Shown here in pieces: positions 24,283 through 32,774 of a DNA stretch of 64,000 nt. The stretch is from CBDAUN01 sp965214875 (GTDB lineage Bacteria > Pseudomonadota > Gammaproteobacteria > Arenicellales > JAJDZL01). Below the pieces are notes generated by a model. The model worked only from the letters and a program-made list of their open reading frames with translations, ran no database searches and was not told where the DNA came from. The stretch covers positions 3,534,001 to 3,598,000 of the forward strand of contig OZ243980.1 in the NCBI GenBank assembly GCA_965214875.1, written 5' to 3'. Each line of letters begins with the position of its first letter. Position 1 is the first letter of the stretch. A program made the translations under genes and the position numbers.

Positions 24283-25125
24283 TCAATCGCCATCCAGGCT
24301 GTATGCGTGATAGACATTGCCGCGATAGAAGCCAGCCTGCTCATCCGCAGTCAAGCCGGAAGTCAAATGCTCACAAGCATTGCACCAAGATTCATAGGTC
24401 GAAGTGGGCAAGCATGCTGGCCAATCGCTTCCCCAAAGAACTCGGCCCGCTCCGAAGCTAGTCCATACGACATCAAAGTATGGCTTGAATTGATCGACTT
24501 CCCAGTTTTTTCCAGCTTCACTCGTCAAACCGGAAAATTTGCAATATACGTTTCCATTTTGTGCGATGTCTCTGATGTCCGCGGCCCAAGCATCGAACTT
24601 TTGCGCCGCGATTCGCGGCTTCGCGCAGTGATTTAGCACAATGCGCATATCAGGATAGCGCGCCGCTAAGCGATTGATCGCTGCAATCTGGTCGGAACGG
24701 ATCAGCGCATCTAGCGTCAGACCGGATCGGCAAACAGCCTCGAATGCCGGATTCATCTGCGGCTGCAAGACCCAATCGGCACTTGGCATATTCTGCAGCA
24801 TGGGGCGCAGCCCGACACACTTATCCTGCGCCGCGGCATGCGCGACCCGTGCCGGGGCATCTGCGACTTTGAAGTCGATCCAGCCGACAACTCCGAGAAC
24901 ATGGCTTGTCTGGGATGCCAGTTCGAGCAGGTAGCGCGTTTCTGACTCCGTCGGAGCTGCCTGGACAAGGATTGAACCCGCCACATTGGCACGTTTGAAC
25001 AATGGTGCAAGGTCGTGCGGCAAATAGTCCCGGTGCAGCGCCGACCGTTCAGAGTCAAGCCAAATGTAGTCACCGCGGCTGATTTGCCAAAAATGATGGT
25101 GAGCGTCAATTTTCTGCGGCGTCAT
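24283..25125 (-). CDS. Amidohydrolase family, L-fuconolactonase-like
   Basis: 280-residue amidohydrolase-2 protein with the metal-binding IDAHHHFW at the N-terminus, VLNHCAKPRIA mid-protein, FSGLTSEA and a C-terminal LWGSDWPACLP (Asp ligand). L-fuconolactonase hydrolyses the lactone produced by fucose dehydrogenase to fuconate. The assignment rests on family plus operon; a related lactonase specificity is possible. It lies 109 bases before the SDR gene with no intervening ORF. Confidence 0.82.
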   Translation of the reverse strand: MTPQKIDAHHHFWQISRGDYIWLDSERSALHRDYLPHDLAPLFKRANVAGSILVQAAPTESETRYLLELASQTSHVLGVVGWIDFKVADAPARVAHAAAQDKCVGLRPMLQNMPSADWVLQPQMNPAFEAVCRSGLTLDALIRSDQIAAINRLAARYPDMRIVLNHCAKPRIAAQKFDAWAADIRDIAQNGNVYCKFSGLTSEAGKNWEVDQFKPYFDVVWTSFGAGRVLWGSDWPACLPTSTYESWCNACEHLTSGLTADEQAGFYRGNVYHAYSLDGD

Positions 25126-25155
25126 GCGGATATTCAGGATGCGTATTTTGGACGA

Positions 25156-26115
25156 CTAGCTGTTGCGCCAACCGATATGGCTCATTGCACCGACTTGAGT
25201 TCGCGCATCTGGAGGCGGCTGATTCAGCCCCATGTCCTGCGCTTCATCCCAAAACGCTTCCGGCACCGACTGGCTCAGCGCAGCAAGCGACTCTTGAAGC
25301 TGGCCTGGACTCGACGCGCCTAGCAGCGTGGTGCCGACACGGGCATCCCTCGCAGGAAACTGCAATGCCGCCGCCGTCAGCGAAACATCGTGCTTTGCTG
25401 CCGTCGCGGCGAGTTTGAGAAGTTGAGAACGCTCAAATTCGGATATCTGCCGGTAGTCGAATCTGGCGCCGCGACTGCCAGGGTCGGCAAGACAGCCGGA
25501 ATTCAATATGCCGCCAGCCACGACTTTGGCGCCAGAATCGCCAGCTTTCGGCAGCAGCTCGACTTGCGCAGCGCGGTCAAGCAGCGTCCATCGGCCGGCA
25601 ACCAGCACAACCTCCACGAATCCTGTCGCAAGCGCAGCCAGCAACCCCTCAACGGTGTTGCACCCGGCTCCAATCATGCCTATGCGGCCAGCCGACCTCA
25701 ATTCTCGCAAGACCGGCAATGCTTCGCAAAGAGCCTGCCCGATGCTTGCCTCAATGTCGTGCAAAAACACAATATCCAGATAATCGCGATCAAGCCGCGC
25801 ACTTGAAAGGTCTATGCAATGGCGTGTTGCCGCTTCCGAGAAATCCCATGAGTCGTTCTCACCGCTGCTAAAGGGAGGCGGCGCTCCAAATCGACGGTAG
25901 CGGCCGCACTTGGTTGAAACCACAACATTAGCCGGCGCCTCCGTCAATGCCTGTCCAAGCCGAACCTCTGCCTGGCCTCCACCGTACAGCGGCGCTGTAT
26001 CGAAATAGCGAATGCCCGACTCATAGGCTAAATCGATTGTAGCGAAAAACTCGTTCTCGGGACATAAGGCTAAGGAAGATGTTCCAAGGCCTAGCGCAGG
26101 GGGGTCTGATCTCAT
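25156..26115 (-). CDS. Aldo/keto reductase, L-fucose dehydrogenase-like
   Basis: 319-residue AKR with the tetrad Asp (RYFDTAPLYGGG), Tyr (PLYGGG), Lys (VSTKCGRY) and His (IVFLHDIE). The YFDTAPLYGGGQAEVRLG start is typical of D-threo-aldose 1-dehydrogenase/L-fucose dehydrogenase, which oxidises L-fucose to the lactone. Its start overlaps the stop of the ABC permease gene (ATGA), tying sugar oxidation directly to the importer operon. A signal peptide is absent, so it is cytoplasmic. Confidence 0.82.
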   Translation of the reverse strand: MRSDPPALGLGTSSLALCPENEFFATIDLAYESGIRYFDTAPLYGGGQAEVRLGQALTEAPANVVVSTKCGRYRRFGAPPPFSSGENDSWDFSEAATRHCIDLSSARLDRDYLDIVFLHDIEASIGQALCEALPVLRELRSAGRIGMIGAGCNTVEGLLAALATGFVEVVLVAGRWTLLDRAAQVELLPKAGDSGAKVVAGGILNSGCLADPGSRGARFDYRQISEFERSQLLKLAATAAKHDVSLTAAALQFPARDARVGTTLLGASSPGQLQESLAALSQSVPEAFWDEAQDMGLNQPPPDARTQVGAMSHIGWRNS

Positions 26116-26909
26116 TGCGCCAAGATCCCCCAGCGTCGCACTGTTGAATTCTCAATCGGTCGAAAAATCAGAAAATCCAAAGTCAGCCAAAGTATCCCTA
26201 TGAAGATCATGCCGAGAATAACCACCTCGGTCTGATACCACTGGACAGCCTCAAGGGTCAGGTATCCAATTCCGTTTGTGCCCGCGATCATTTCAGCGGC
26301 CACAAGCGCACGCCAGCCGTAAGCCATAGAGGTGCGCAATCCTACTAGGATTTGCACCAGCGCTCCAGGGATAACAACATGGGTGACAACATCCCACCGC
26401 GCCGCGCCGTGACAAAGCGCCGCACTGTAAAGAACGCGCGGGATTGATTGCACACCGACAACCGTCGAGTAAATCGATGCAAAGAATATCGTATTGGCGA
26501 TCACAAACAGCACAGAGCCCTCGCCCACGCCGAACCAGATGATTGCAAGGGGCACCCAGGCTATGCCGGCAATGGATTGAAAAAAGACCAGTACCGGCAT
26601 CATGGTGTCGGCTACTGCCCGATTGAGCGCGATCGCCAGTCCAAGCGGGATTGCAATCAGATTTCCAAGCAGATATCCGATGCCGAGCCTTAGCAAGCTG
26701 GACCAGATCTCCGACAGCAAGCTGCCGTCAAGGATCATGTCGAAAAAGGTGTCAAGTATTACTTTGGGCGCCGGCAACTTGTAGGCCGGAATGTCCGATA
26801 GCGCAGGCGCGAAAGTCCAAGCAGCCACAACCACAACAAAGGGCAAGACCCCATTTAGCGCCCCTGGGTCGATCCTAAGCAAAGCGAGGCTGCCAGAGCG
26901 CGAACTCAT
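26112..26909 (-). CDS. NitT/TauT-type ABC transporter permease 2
   Basis: 265 residues with about six membrane segments. It carries the EAA-loop region (LCHGAARWDVVTHVVIPGALVQILVGLR) that contacts the ATPase, and the conserved AYGWRALVAAEMI and GTNGIGYLTLEA stretches of SsuC/TauC-like permeases. It overlaps its neighbours by ATGA on both sides. With the 26906 permease it would form a heterodimeric channel; the carried substrate is unknown. Confidence 0.88.
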   Translation of the reverse strand: MSSRSGSLALLRIDPGALNGVLPFVVVVAAWTFAPALSDIPAYKLPAPKVILDTFFDMILDGSLLSEIWSSLLRLGIGYLLGNLIAIPLGLAIALNRAVADTMMPVLVFFQSIAGIAWVPLAIIWFGVGEGSVLFVIANTIFFASIYSTVVGVQSIPRVLYSAALCHGAARWDVVTHVVIPGALVQILVGLRTSMAYGWRALVAAEMIAGTNGIGYLTLEAVQWYQTEVVILGMIFIGILWLTLDFLIFRPIENSTVRRWGILAQ

Positions 26910-27730
26910 GGGGACTCGCCTGTTGCGCGCACAAGTCCCCAGCGCTCGATGGTCGCATGCTCAATTGGACGCAGAAACAGTCGGTCCACGGCCAACCAGA
27001 GCAGGCCCATGACAATCATGCCGACCACGACACGGTCTGTTTGGCGTGTCGTTGCCCCATCAAAGATCATGAACCCGATGCCAGAACCGGCTGCAATCAT
27101 CTCTGCGAATATGAGACCTCGAAACGCAAATCCGGCGCCGACGCGAAATCCCGTAATGATATTGGGCAAAGACGATGGCAGGATGACCGAAGTCAAGACT
27201 TGCTTGCGGGTCGCGCCGAGGGCGAGCACCGCGTTAATGAGAACGCGCTGCGCGGTCTGAACTCCCGTTAGGGTGTTGTAAAGCACCGGAAAAAAGACGA
27301 CGTAAATCAAAGCGATCAGGATTGTGTTGAAGCCGTAGCCGATCCAGATGACCAGTAGCGGAATCCATGCAACCTCGACTACCGCATAAAAAAAATTGAT
27401 AATCGGACTGAGAAGGCGCGACCAGAACTTCGACAAGCCGATGAGCAATCCGAATGCAACGCCAAGGCAAAGGCCAGCGCTGACGCCGGCCGCGTATCGT
27501 CCTGCGCTGTCGATGATGTAGCTTGTCAGAATGCCCTTAGTGCCCAGTTCCAGAAATTCCGCAACTACGTCAGCTGGCGCAGGGTAGAAATAGGCCGGAA
27601 GCGCAATGATCCAAACAGATATCTGCCAAAGCGCGAGCACCGCCATGATTCCCAGCGCCCCTCTGATTTGTTTTTTCGATGGCAAAAACTCATGGTCTGC
27701 GTATATCGTTCTCGCAAGCGCCGCTCTCAT
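26906..27730 (-). CDS. NitT/TauT-type ABC transporter permease 1
   Basis: 274-residue inner-membrane permease, six predicted segments. EAA loop ALGATRKQVLTSVILPSSLPNIITGFR, then GAGFAFRGLIFAEMIAAGSGIGFMIFDGA. Paralogous to the next gene, with which it overlaps by four bases. Confidence 0.88.
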   Translation of the reverse strand: MRAALARTIYADHEFLPSKKQIRGALGIMAVLALWQISVWIIALPAYFYPAPADVVAEFLELGTKGILTSYIIDSAGRYAAGVSAGLCLGVAFGLLIGLSKFWSRLLSPIINFFYAVVEVAWIPLLVIWIGYGFNTILIALIYVVFFPVLYNTLTGVQTAQRVLINAVLALGATRKQVLTSVILPSSLPNIITGFRVGAGFAFRGLIFAEMIAAGSGIGFMIFDGATTRQTDRVVVGMIVMGLLWLAVDRLFLRPIEHATIERWGLVRATGESP

Positions 27731-28053
27731 TCGACTTCCTCGACAGGCTTAATGGAACCAATCCAATAGTTGCGTGCCAAACGCCGCAACCCTTCGGCAT
27801 CCACGGCCATGATTATGGCATGGCCATCATGCCATCCCTGGTAGCGACCCGCATCCTGAAACGCCTCGATATGAAATCGTTCAGGCTCAAAGCTCAACTT
27901 GACAGCAAAGTCTTGCTGTTGTTGCAGATCTAGTCCAGAGATGTGCCGCATCTCGTTAATCCTGCCCGCGACCGTGCCGCCGGCCAGGGCAATGGCGATG
28001 AAGGCTATGGCCCAAAAAGGAATCCGCCATTCGCGCGGAACTGCAACTTTCAT
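27727..28053 (-). CDS. Small single-pass membrane protein of the ABC operon
   Basis: 108 residues from the ATG at 28053, which overlaps the ATPase stop as ATGA; its own stop overlaps the permease start likewise. One N-terminal transmembrane segment (IPFWAIAFIAIALAGGTVAG) precedes a soluble domain of about 75 residues (LSFEPERFHIEAFQDAGRYQGWHDGHAIIMAV) ending acidic. No family recognised. Tight coupling on both sides argues it is a real accessory subunit or regulator of this importer. Confidence 0.75.
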   Translation of the reverse strand: MKVAVPREWRIPFWAIAFIAIALAGGTVAGRINEMRHISGLDLQQQQDFAVKLSFEPERFHIEAFQDAGRYQGWHDGHAIIMAVDAEGLRRLARNYWIGSIKPVEEVE

Positions 28054-28841
28054 CGACTGGAATCCCGCGCCAGTTTCATGACGCGATCGCGCAACTGAAG
28101 AAACCGGCAATCTGCCGTAATCGTGTCCCATTGTCGAACTTCGCGCGGAATGCCGATGTCGACAACGGTGCGCAAGCGGCCGGGGCCCGGGGTCAAAACT
28201 GCTACCCGGTCAGATAGAAATACCGCCTCTTCCACCGAATGGGTTATGAATAGCACGGTGATCGGATTCTCATCCCAAACGCGCAGAAGTTCCTCTTGCA
28301 GGGTTAGCCGGGTTTGCGCATCGACGGCCGCGAAAGGCTCATCCATCATCATGATCTCCGGAGTGTTTGCAAGCGTTCGGGCTACCGCTACACGCTGACG
28401 CATGCCGCCGGAAAGTTCGTGCGGATACTTATCCAATGCTTCTGACAAGCGCGCCATGGCAAGATATTCCCGCGCGATGCGCTCACGCTCCGCTTTCCCG
28501 ATCCCGCGGAACTTTAGCCCGATGGCGACATTCTCCAAAACGGTTTTCCATGGCAATAGGGCATATTCCTGAAACACCACGCCGCGATCTGCGCCCGGTT
28601 TTTCGATTTCTCGGCCATTCATGGTGATTCTGCCATTTCTTGGCTTCATGAATCCTGCGATGGCCGAGATCAGCGTCGACTTGCCGCAACCCGAGGGCCC
28701 CACAACGCACAAGAATTCTCCTTCTTTGACGTTTAGGCTTAAATTTTCAACCGCCGTATGCTCCTGCCGGCGCTCTTCGCTAACGTGAACAAGTGTTACG
28801 TCAGAAATCGAAATTTTCGTTCCCCGGGCCGCGGCCATCAT
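28050..28841 (-). CDS. NitT/TauT-type ABC transporter ATP-binding protein
   Basis: 263-residue ATPase: Walker A GPSGCGKSTL, Q-loop FQEYALLPWKTVLENV, signature LSGGMRQRVAVARTL, Walker B IMMMDEPFAAVD, and the switch His in FITHSVEEAVFLSDRV. SsuB/TauB-like. It follows the periplasmic binding protein by nine bases. Confidence 0.93.
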   Translation of the reverse strand: MMAAARGTKISISDVTLVHVSEERRQEHTAVENLSLNVKEGEFLCVVGPSGCGKSTLISAIAGFMKPRNGRITMNGREIEKPGADRGVVFQEYALLPWKTVLENVAIGLKFRGIGKAERERIAREYLAMARLSEALDKYPHELSGGMRQRVAVARTLANTPEIMMMDEPFAAVDAQTRLTLQEELLRVWDENPITVLFITHSVEEAVFLSDRVAVLTPGPGRLRTVVDIGIPREVRQWDTITADCRFLQLRDRVMKLARDSSR

Positions 28842-28850
28842 GCACCAGCC

Positions 28851-29894
28851 TCAATAGGCCCTGCGATCAGCCGGAATCGGCTTCAGGTCCGCAAACGCGC
28901 CAGGGTTGCCGGCTTCGGCAGCAGCGATAAATCGTGTGTTGATCGAACCGGATGGATCAAAGTTCTCATCGATCCGGCCCAGGCCCATTAAAAACGGTAT
29001 CGTCTTTGCATGGTACATTTCAGCGGTATACTTCGAGATGCGCGAGTCGAGCGAGACACTGCCCATCGCTAGCTTCATCGTTTCCAGATCCACTCCCTGG
29101 ATCCAGCGCATGTTGATCTCGGCGGCTGCGTCAAGGTTGGCCCTCATCCAGGCCTGCGATTCGGCGAAAGCTGCCATAAAACGCTTCAAGGTTTCAGGGT
29201 TTTCAGCGACAATCGCCTCGGTGGTCAAAACCGTACCTGGGTCGTAGCATTGGGGGCACCCGCCAGCTTGGACTAAAACGGCGCCATCGACCTTCGTCAA
29301 TGCCGTCGCGCCCCAAGGCTGCCAGATGGCCACAGCATCCACGTCCCCCTGATTGAGCGCAGTAACAAGGTCGGAGGGCGGGATGTTCACCAGCTGAACG
29401 TCATCCTCGCTTAAGCCGATTGAACCGAGCACGCCCAGAAGGAAGCCTTCCGCTCCTGTTCCTCGCGGCAGGCCTATTCGCAACCCCTTAAGCGCAGCAA
29501 TATCCCCTTTGCCCGCGCCAGAAGCCGCCGATGCGACGATTGACTGGTTGTCTGAATAGGCATCGCGGTTTGGGTCGCCGTGCAGATGGCCAATGAGCAC
29601 CAGCGGGAAGCCGCGCGCCAGGCCTGTGAGATAGGGCACCGAACCCATCACGTTTACTTCTTGAGCGCCGTTAAGGAGTCCATTGACCATATCGACGCCT
29701 GTTTGATACATCACAACTTCCGCGTCTAGGCCATGCTTAGCAAAAGTGCCTCGCTCAACAGCCGCGAAAACCGCACCATGGTCGACCGCTCCAGCAGCGC
29801 CTATTCTTATCGGCAGCAGGTCTTGTGCCGAAGTCGAAGTCGCAACTGCGGTAATCAAGGCCGCAATTGCTCCTGCCAGTAATTTCTTCATCAT
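28851..29894 (-). CDS. NitT/TauT-type ABC transporter substrate-binding protein
   Basis: 347 residues with a signal peptide (KKLLAGAIAALITAVATS, cleavage near STSAQ). Periplasmic type-II binding fold with IRIGAAGAVDHGAVFAAVERG, LNGAQEVNVMGSVPYL and VDAVAIWQPWGATAL, as in SsuA/TauA/ThiY-like proteins. Its ATG overlaps the sulfatase stop by one base. Context (sulfatase plus fucose genes) makes a sulfated or lactonised sugar acid a candidate ligand, but this class more often binds sulfonates or small amines. Confidence 0.85.
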   Translation of the reverse strand: MMKKLLAGAIAALITAVATSTSAQDLLPIRIGAAGAVDHGAVFAAVERGTFAKHGLDAEVVMYQTGVDMVNGLLNGAQEVNVMGSVPYLTGLARGFPLVLIGHLHGDPNRDAYSDNQSIVASAASGAGKGDIAALKGLRIGLPRGTGAEGFLLGVLGSIGLSEDDVQLVNIPPSDLVTALNQGDVDAVAIWQPWGATALTKVDGAVLVQAGGCPQCYDPGTVLTTEAIVAENPETLKRFMAAFAESQAWMRANLDAAAEINMRWIQGVDLETMKLAMGSVSLDSRISKYTAEMYHAKTIPFLMGLGRIDENFDPSGSINTRFIAAAEAGNPGAFADLKPIPADRRAY

Positions 29895-31405
29895 TATCGT
29901 ACCTTTTGGAAGTTTAAGTTTTTTCCCTCATTGGGGAATACAGTATCGAGACGGTTTATATCGGGCGAAAAACGCCAAATGTAAGACTCCTCGGGTTGCA
30001 CCTCGCATGCCCATGCGGCAAGGATATCTTTCTCAATCCTGCGTTCACGCATGCGCGAGGATATCTCTGCCGGATTCCAATTCTCGGTGATTCTCTCCAG
30101 CAGTTGCTTGACCAAGCCGGCACAGCCCGGGTCATCGACACGATTAACGCGTTCTTCGGGGTCTGCCGAAAGATCAAACAGAAGTGGCGGCTCTTGGTCG
30201 AATATCGAGAGTTTCCAATTTTCCGACCGAATCATCCGCTGCTGCACCGCCCGCCCACTAGTCCAGTGAGGCTCCTGGTCGGTGCAATATTCGCTAAATG
30301 TTTCGTCAAACCAAGAGGCATTCGGATTCTTTGCAACAGTCCAGAAGCTGCGACCATCTGCATTGGGCAGCGGAGTTTCTCCCATCACCTCAACAAAGGT
30401 TTGACACAGATCGACCAGATTCACAACCTGATTCCGCGTTTCACCGGCCGGCAATACGCCTGGCAATCGCATGATCAACGGAACCTTGACGCTTTCTTCG
30501 AAAAACGTGTGCTTCCACCATAATCCGCGTTCTCCAACATGGTCACCATGATCGGAGGCATAGACGATCAATGTGTTGTCCAGCGCACCAATATCCTCCA
30601 GTGCAGAGAGGATGCGCCCGATCATTTCGTCAAGCTGATGAACGAGTCCCCAGTAGGCGGTCCGCGCACGGTTTGTTTCGTCGGGAGAAATATCAACGAT
30701 GTTGCGCGCCGACCGCCACCAAGAGTACCAGCTATCGACAAGCGCATCTGCTCTCAGACGTGGCGGCGGCACACGCCCGCAATAGCAATCATAGGTTTGC
30801 TTGTCGACCACATAAGGCGGATGCGGCAGCATAAAGCCTACAGTTAAGCAAAACGGCAGACTTTTATCGCGGCGGGATGCGCCGTTCGTATGCAGCCACT
30901 GCACTGCCGCCTCAACAACCTCCTCATCCTTGACCTGATAGGCGCTCATGCCCGCCCCGGAATTCTGCAAAGACTCTCGATTCGGGTCGTTGCTGCCGAT
31001 CAGCACGCCAAGCGACTGACGCTTCGCGCCCGGATAGTTCGGTGAATGATCGCCCACAGATCTAGCTTTGTAGCCATGGAGCTGATCGGGGCCGATCGCA
31101 TGAAGGCGTCCTATCAGAACAGGGTCATAGCCGGCAATACCCGCCTTATGCAGCCAACTCGGCAAGTCCGACCGCAGCATGTCGTCGTTGGTCCAGCAGT
31201 CCTGCCGGTGCGGCCATCGGGCCGTCAAAGTCGCCATTCTGCTTGGAACGCAGATCGGCGATGGACAATAGGCATTATCAAAGCGCAGGCCCTCGCGGGC
31301 CAGCCGGTCGATATTCGGCGTACATACAACCTTGTCGCCGTAGGCTCCAGACACTGTCTGACAATGCTGATCGGAAAACAGGAAAAGGATGTTGGGAGGG
31401 TTCAT
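29894..31405 (-). CDS. Type I sulfatase (Cys-type formylglycine motif)
   Basis: 503 residues hydrolysing organic sulfate esters. FLFSDQHC (metal Asp) near residue 12 and the modification motif Cys52-Val-Pro-Ser-Arg56 mark a formylglycine-dependent S1 sulfatase. Later come SDHGDHVGERGLWWKHTFFEE (second metal site) and VPLIMRLPGV. No signal peptide is visible, so it should act in the cytoplasm, after import through the adjacent ABC system. It overlaps the regulator gene by ATGA. A sulfated L-fucose or related ester as substrate is suggested by the operon; choline sulfate-like substrates remain possible. Confidence 0.88.
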   Translation of the reverse strand: MNPPNILFLFSDQHCQTVSGAYGDKVVCTPNIDRLAREGLRFDNAYCPSPICVPSRMATLTARWPHRQDCWTNDDMLRSDLPSWLHKAGIAGYDPVLIGRLHAIGPDQLHGYKARSVGDHSPNYPGAKRQSLGVLIGSNDPNRESLQNSGAGMSAYQVKDEEVVEAAVQWLHTNGASRRDKSLPFCLTVGFMLPHPPYVVDKQTYDCYCGRVPPPRLRADALVDSWYSWWRSARNIVDISPDETNRARTAYWGLVHQLDEMIGRILSALEDIGALDNTLIVYASDHGDHVGERGLWWKHTFFEESVKVPLIMRLPGVLPAGETRNQVVNLVDLCQTFVEVMGETPLPNADGRSFWTVAKNPNASWFDETFSEYCTDQEPHWTSGRAVQQRMIRSENWKLSIFDQEPPLLFDLSADPEERVNRVDDPGCAGLVKQLLERITENWNPAEISSRMRERRIEKDILAAWACEVQPEESYIWRFSPDINRLDTVFPNEGKNLNFQKVR

Positions 31406-32064
31406 AGGCCAATTTCACCGTCGCCGAGCGCTCGGCGCCAGGATGTCTTTAGATGGGACTTCAAAGCTTCAAGGCTTGCTTCCTCGTCGCCGGACAGAAG
31501 TGCCTGGATGATCTTGAGATGTTCGTCCATTGCCGCCACGAGACGATCTTTGGGGTACAGCCCGTTCGCACGAATCATGCGCACGCGATCTTCGATGTTC
31601 TGATAAGTGTCTGCAATGAGCGAATTGTTGAAACTTGCGACCAGCAAAACATGCAGGTCAAGGTCGACACGCAGACCTTCTTCAAGCAGGTCATCATCCG
31701 CCTGGGAAGTCTCAAGCGCCCGGCCGCGTATCTCAGATGTGCGAGCCATCAGATCTTCCAGATGCCCTGTCTTCGGCGCCCGTATCATTTTTCGGACCGC
31801 CTCTTGCTCAATAATGGACCGGAACTCGAAGGACTCGCTGATGAATCTCACGCTGATATCCACAATCTGGACGCCGCGTTGCGGCAGCAGGTTCACTAAT
31901 CCCTCAGATTCAAGCCTTTTGAGCGCCTCTCGCACTGCTCCCATGGGGCTATCTAGCACTTCGCAGAGCTCGCGCTGCGTGACAAATGAACCTGGCTCCA
32001 AAGATCGCTCAAACAGCCGCAGCTTGAAGCGCTCATAGGCGAACTTGCGCAATGGCTGACTCAA
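31402..32064 (-). CDS. GntR/FadR-family transcriptional regulator
   Basis: 220 residues: an N-terminal winged helix (GSFVTQRELCEVLDSPMGAVREALKRLESEGLV) and a C-terminal FCD ligand-binding domain with metal-type histidine spacing (DLDLHVLLVASFNN, DEHLKIIQAL). First gene of the minus-strand operon through fuconate dehydratase, so probably its local regulator, responding to a pathway intermediate. A palindrome lies about 40 bases upstream. Confidence 0.87.
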   Translation of the reverse strand: MSQPLRKFAYERFKLRLFERSLEPGSFVTQRELCEVLDSPMGAVREALKRLESEGLVNLLPQRGVQIVDISVRFISESFEFRSIIEQEAVRKMIRAPKTGHLEDLMARTSEIRGRALETSQADDDLLEEGLRVDLDLHVLLVASFNNSLIADTYQNIEDRVRMIRANGLYPKDRLVAAMDEHLKIIQALLSGDEEASLEALKSHLKTSWRRALGDGEIGL

Positions 32065-32102
32065 AACCGCTTCACTCCTGATTAAGATCTTATTAAGTAC
32101 TC

Positions 32103-32112
32103 AGTCATGACT
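32103..32112. promoter_or_regulatory. Candidate operator of the fucose/sulfatase operon
   Basis: AGTCATGACT, a perfect 10-bp palindrome inside ACTCAGTCATGACTCA, 39 bases upstream of the regulator start. FadR-type GntR proteins bind short palindromes of this size close to promoters. Confidence 0.45.
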
Positions 32113-32211
32113 CAATAGTAACTCACAATAGTTTCCATGTCAATGGACAAAATTGCCCAATCGTCGAGAACTCGGGGAAGATTGCCGAATGCAGCGCGCC
32201 AAGCGCACCGG

Positions 32212-32736
32212 TCAGCGAGTGAAGATCGTTGCCAGTTCGGACTCTTCGAATTCGCCGACCTTGACGTGGTCGAGCGAGCCGTCGGGGGAAAAAATGGCGG
32301 AAAACGGCAAGACCATTCCGTCATTACCCAGCAATTCCATAAGATGATCCGCTTCTCCGGCACCGGCGACAAAGGAAATAAAGCCGATTTGATGCTCACG
32401 CAAGAAATGCTCAGCCGGCTCGCGTCGGTCGATTGCGATACCGACGACCTGGAACCGATCTTCGCCGAATTCGCGATTGAACCGGTCCAGCAAAGGCATC
32501 TCGGCGACACAAGGAGGGCACCAGGTGGCCCAAAAATTCAAAACAAGCGTCTTGCCCCGCCAATCATCCACAGTCCCGGTTCGCGCAAGCAGGGGCTGCA
32601 TGGCATCGATGTAAACGGCCAGATCATCCAAATGCGTTTCGGGTTCCAGCGCCTGACGCACTGCGACACCACCTGCGAATCCTGCTAAGGAAACCGCAAG
32701 AACAAGCAGTACAGCAAGTATCCTTCGACTTCGCAA
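32212..32736 (-). CDS. TlpA/ResA-like membrane-anchored thiol:disulfide oxidoreductase
   Basis: 174 residues. N-terminal signal anchor (ILAVLLVLAVSLAGFAGG), then a thioredoxin fold with LNFWATWCPPC (Cys73, Cys76) and the cis-Pro region VLPFSAIFSPDGS. It is periplasm-facing and likely receives electrons from DsbD, encoded 38 bases upstream, for reduction of cytochrome or other exported thiols. Confidence 0.88.
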   Translation of the reverse strand: MRSRRILAVLLVLAVSLAGFAGGVAVRQALEPETHLDDLAVYIDAMQPLLARTGTVDDWRGKTLVLNFWATWCPPCVAEMPLLDRFNREFGEDRFQVVGIAIDRREPAEHFLREHQIGFISFVAGAGEADHLMELLGNDGMVLPFSAIFSPDGSLDHVKVGEFEESELATIFTR

Positions 32737-32774
32737 AGATCAGGCGCGGCAAGGATGCAAAGGCTAGTCGCGGA

